Assembly: GCA_028701415.1 (NCBI GenBank)
Contig: JAQVQU010000060.1
Location: 1 to 8,313, forward strand
Direction of reading: 5' to 3'
Source: Clostridia bacterium
GTDB lineage: Bacteria; Bacillota; Clostridia; Christensenellales; DTU072
Length of the DNA: 8,313 nt
The position numbers were made by a program, and so were the translations under genes. Each line of letters starts with the position of its first letter. Within the stretch, counting starts at the first letter, position 1. Positions 6,793 to 8,313 of this stretch are shown piece by piece. Under the pieces are notes generated by a model. The model ran no database searches. It saw only the letters and a program-made list of their open reading frames with translations, and was not told the origin of the DNA.

Positions 6793-6821
6793 TTGCTAAA
6801 AGAAATAGAAAATAGTAGTAT
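6793..6821 (+). promoter_or_regulatory. Candidate promoter for the plus-strand MFS gene, possibly leaderless
   Basis: TTGCTA (6793-6798), a 17-base spacer and TAGTAT (6816-6821) each match four of six consensus positions. The six following bases lead straight to the ATG at 6828. A weaker alternative further upstream is TTGCAT (6740-6745), 17 bases, TATTTA (6763-6768), which would give a leader of about 53 bases. No Shine-Dalgarno sequence precedes the ATG in either case. Confidence 0.33.
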
Positions 6822-6827
6822 ATTGTA

Positions 6828-8066
6828 ATGGCAATTTTACTCTTAGCGGTTATATATTTAGCCTTTATTTCCTTGGGTCTTCCTGACTCACTTTTTGGTG
6901 TTTCGTGGCCTTTGATGCATCTGGATCTTAATCTAGATGAAGGGTTTGCCGCCGTATATATGTTGATAGTCGGGGTATGTACTGCAAGCGTCAGCTTTCT
7001 TGCCGGGCCCATAATCAGAAAACTTGGGACTGAGTGGGTTACTTCTGTATCAGTAACTTTGACTGCAGTGGGTATGTTAGGAATAGGTTTATCTCCCAAC
7101 ATTTGGATAATGATGATTTTTGCCATAATGCTGGGAATAGGGGCAGGCGCGATCGACACCGCACTTAACGATTTTGTTTCAAAACACTATAAAGCCAGGC
7201 ACATGAGCTGGCTGCATGGTTTCTGGGGTATTGGTGTTACACTTAGTCCTTTGATTATGTCAATATTTCTTGAAATGGGAGGCTGGAGAGGGGGATACAT
7301 GACAATGTCATATATCCAGTTTGGTCTTGCTGCTATTATGTTTGTTTCCCTTCCATTATGGAGAAAAGTAAGAGCTATTCATGATAAACAAGACAAAGCG
7401 ATAAAAGATAAAGAACTCGAGAAAAATGAAAAAACTGTAGAAGAAATAGACTCGGAAACAACCCCTGGTGAAAAGAAGAAGAGATTTAACATCTTTAAAG
7501 AAAAAGGGGTCATTTTTGCCGGAATAGCTTTAGCCCTGTACTGTGGAATGGAGTATATAGTTGGATTGTGGGGGGCAAGCTATCTCGTAAACACGCGTTT
7601 TCTTTCCCCAGCAGTTGCCGCTAGATATGTTTCCCTATATTACGGTGGAATAATGGCAGGGAGGTTCCTGACAGGCGCTTTAACGCTAAAACTATCAAAT
7701 AAGATATTGATAAGAGGGGGGACTGTCATTTGTCTACTAGGAGTCGTTTTGCTCGCAATCCCACAAGATGTTCTAGCTCTTCCGGGAATGCTTTTAATTG
7801 GAATTGGTTTTGGCCCTATATTCCCAACATCCATAGACTCCACAAAGTTAAGATTTAATCCAAAATATTCAGCCGACATTATTGGATTCCAAATGGGCTT
7901 TGCCTATATTGGAGCCTTTATTGCTCAATTAACTCTAGGGTATGTAGCCACCCGAACAACTTGGACAATATTCCCCTTTGTATTGGTTGCAATGGCAGCT
8001 CTACTTTTCATCTCGGTAGAGATAGTGAATTTCAAGACTAGAAACAAGAATTCTGTTATTAAATAG
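6828..8066 (+). CDS. MFS transporter, FucP-like sugar/metabolite permease type
   Basis: This 412-residue carrier has two six-span halves joined by a long, highly charged cytoplasmic loop (about 180-228, rich in K, E and D). Span 1 contains FISLGLPDSLFGVSWP (13-28). GPIIRKLG (60-67) replaces the classical motif A. The stretch GIGAGAIDTALNDFV (103-117) followed by ARHMSWLHGFWGIG (123-136) is the signature shared with FucP-type sugar:H+ symporters and related Bacillota permeases. The second half has MEYIVGLWGASYLV, SLYYGGIMAGRFLTG and GIGFGPIFPTS, again typical of the group. A sugar or small metabolite is the likely substrate, but residues for a specific sugar cannot be assigned. The ATG at 6828 is fixed by an in-frame TAG at 6816-6818 and by span 1 starting at once. 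There is no ribosome site. It stands alone on the plus strand, divergent from the other MFS gene. Confidence 0.9.
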   Translation: MAILLLAVIYLAFISLGLPDSLFGVSWPLMHLDLNLDEGFAAVYMLIVGVCTASVSFLAGPIIRKLGTEWVTSVSVTLTAVGMLGIGLSPNIWIMMIFAIMLGIGAGAIDTALNDFVSKHYKARHMSWLHGFWGIGVTLSPLIMSIFLEMGGWRGGYMTMSYIQFGLAAIMFVSLPLWRKVRAIHDKQDKAIKDKELEKNEKTVEEIDSETTPGEKKKRFNIFKEKGVIFAGIALALYCGMEYIVGLWGASYLVNTRFLSPAVAARYVSLYYGGIMAGRFLTGALTLKLSNKILIRGGTVICLLGVVLLAIPQDVLALPGMLLIGIGFGPIFPTSIDSTKLRFNPKYSADIIGFQMGFAYIGAFIAQLTLGYVATRTTWTIFPFVLVAMAALLFISVEIVNFKTRNKNSVIK

Positions 8067-8313
8067 AAATGTGTTTTTATTCAATATAGCAAGAACACCT
8101 GTGACTTTAGGCATGGGATGAATTGCCAACGATAAATTACATATGTCAATTAAAAACACACTAAAAACCCACGATGTGTTTGATAATTATGAGTTTCGTT
8201 TTTTCTAATCTCTCAAATTCAAATTATATTTTTTAAAAATATACTTAATATGTCAAATACCGCTGAATCAACCATTTATCCATAATTGCAAAGCTTTTCT
8301 ACAATTAAAGGAA
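8067..8313. other. AT-rich non-coding tail with a 10-bp inverted repeat
   Basis: No gene is supported here. TGTGTTTTTA (8070-8079), just after the MFS stop, has a perfect reverse complement TAAAAACACA at 8151-8160, and TGTGTTT recurs at 8175-8181. The arms are 71 bases apart and AT-rich, so a structured 3' end is possible but weakly supported. I see no GC-rich stem with a T-run that would serve as a clear terminator for the plus-strand MFS gene. Confidence 0.35.

Noticed and set aside
6782..7159. 125-codon minus-strand ORF
   Set aside because: It is the antisense shadow of the plus-strand MFS gene, which has a full set of membrane spans and family motifs.
8240..8313. Possible 3' end of a minus-strand gene entering from the right edge
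   Set aside because: The open stretches from the edge are only about 11-14 codons, with nothing recognisable.

Overview
This is an AT-rich window (GC roughly in the mid-30s percent by eye) that most resembles a low-GC Gram-positive bacterium, probably a clostridial or other anaerobic Bacillota. That placement rests on AAA/TTA-rich codon use, purine-rich Shine-Dalgarno sites such as GGGGGA and AGAGGT, a lipobox lipoprotein, and close likeness of the two MFS carriers to Bacillota families. It is an inference; there is no rRNA or marker gene.

Layout, left to right. (1) Positions 1-233 hold the 3' end of a plus-strand gene whose C-terminus resembles Ca2+-dependent phosphoinositide phospholipase C. 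(2) Positions 234-1163 are a decayed zone: a 23-bp tandem repeat that may be a relic insertion-sequence end, then a metallo-beta-lactamase-fold (RNase J-like) pseudogene that has lost its catalytic core and carries a frameshift. (3) A strong terminator at 1164-1195 closes a 654-codon minus-strand lipoprotein metallophosphoesterase (1219-3183) with all canonical metal-binding motifs and a large unassigned C-terminal half. (4) A small cytoplasmic YdcF/SanA-type (DUF218) protein follows on the minus strand (3286-3705), with its own extended -10 promoter. (5) Next is an AAA+ ATPase of the AAA_14/DUF4143 class (3908-5104, minus). A promoter lies immediately upstream, and beyond it are three copies of a 21-bp dyad element (5156-5330). 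(6) Two divergently transcribed MFS permeases, 5370-6623 (minus) and 6828-8066 (plus), share a 204-bp intergenic region. Neither has a visible Shine-Dalgarno site, and both have promoter-like sequences placed so that transcription could begin at the ATG. (7) 8067-8313 is non-coding as far as can be seen.

The genes do not form one obvious pathway. Most have their own promoters and look like independent units: surface phosphoesterases on the left, a possibly mobile ATPase in the middle, and carriers on the right. The most notable non-coding signal is the dyad array upstream of the ATPase gene, which could be an operator for autoregulation. No CRISPR array, tRNA, rRNA, intact transposase or clearly new multi-gene system is visible.
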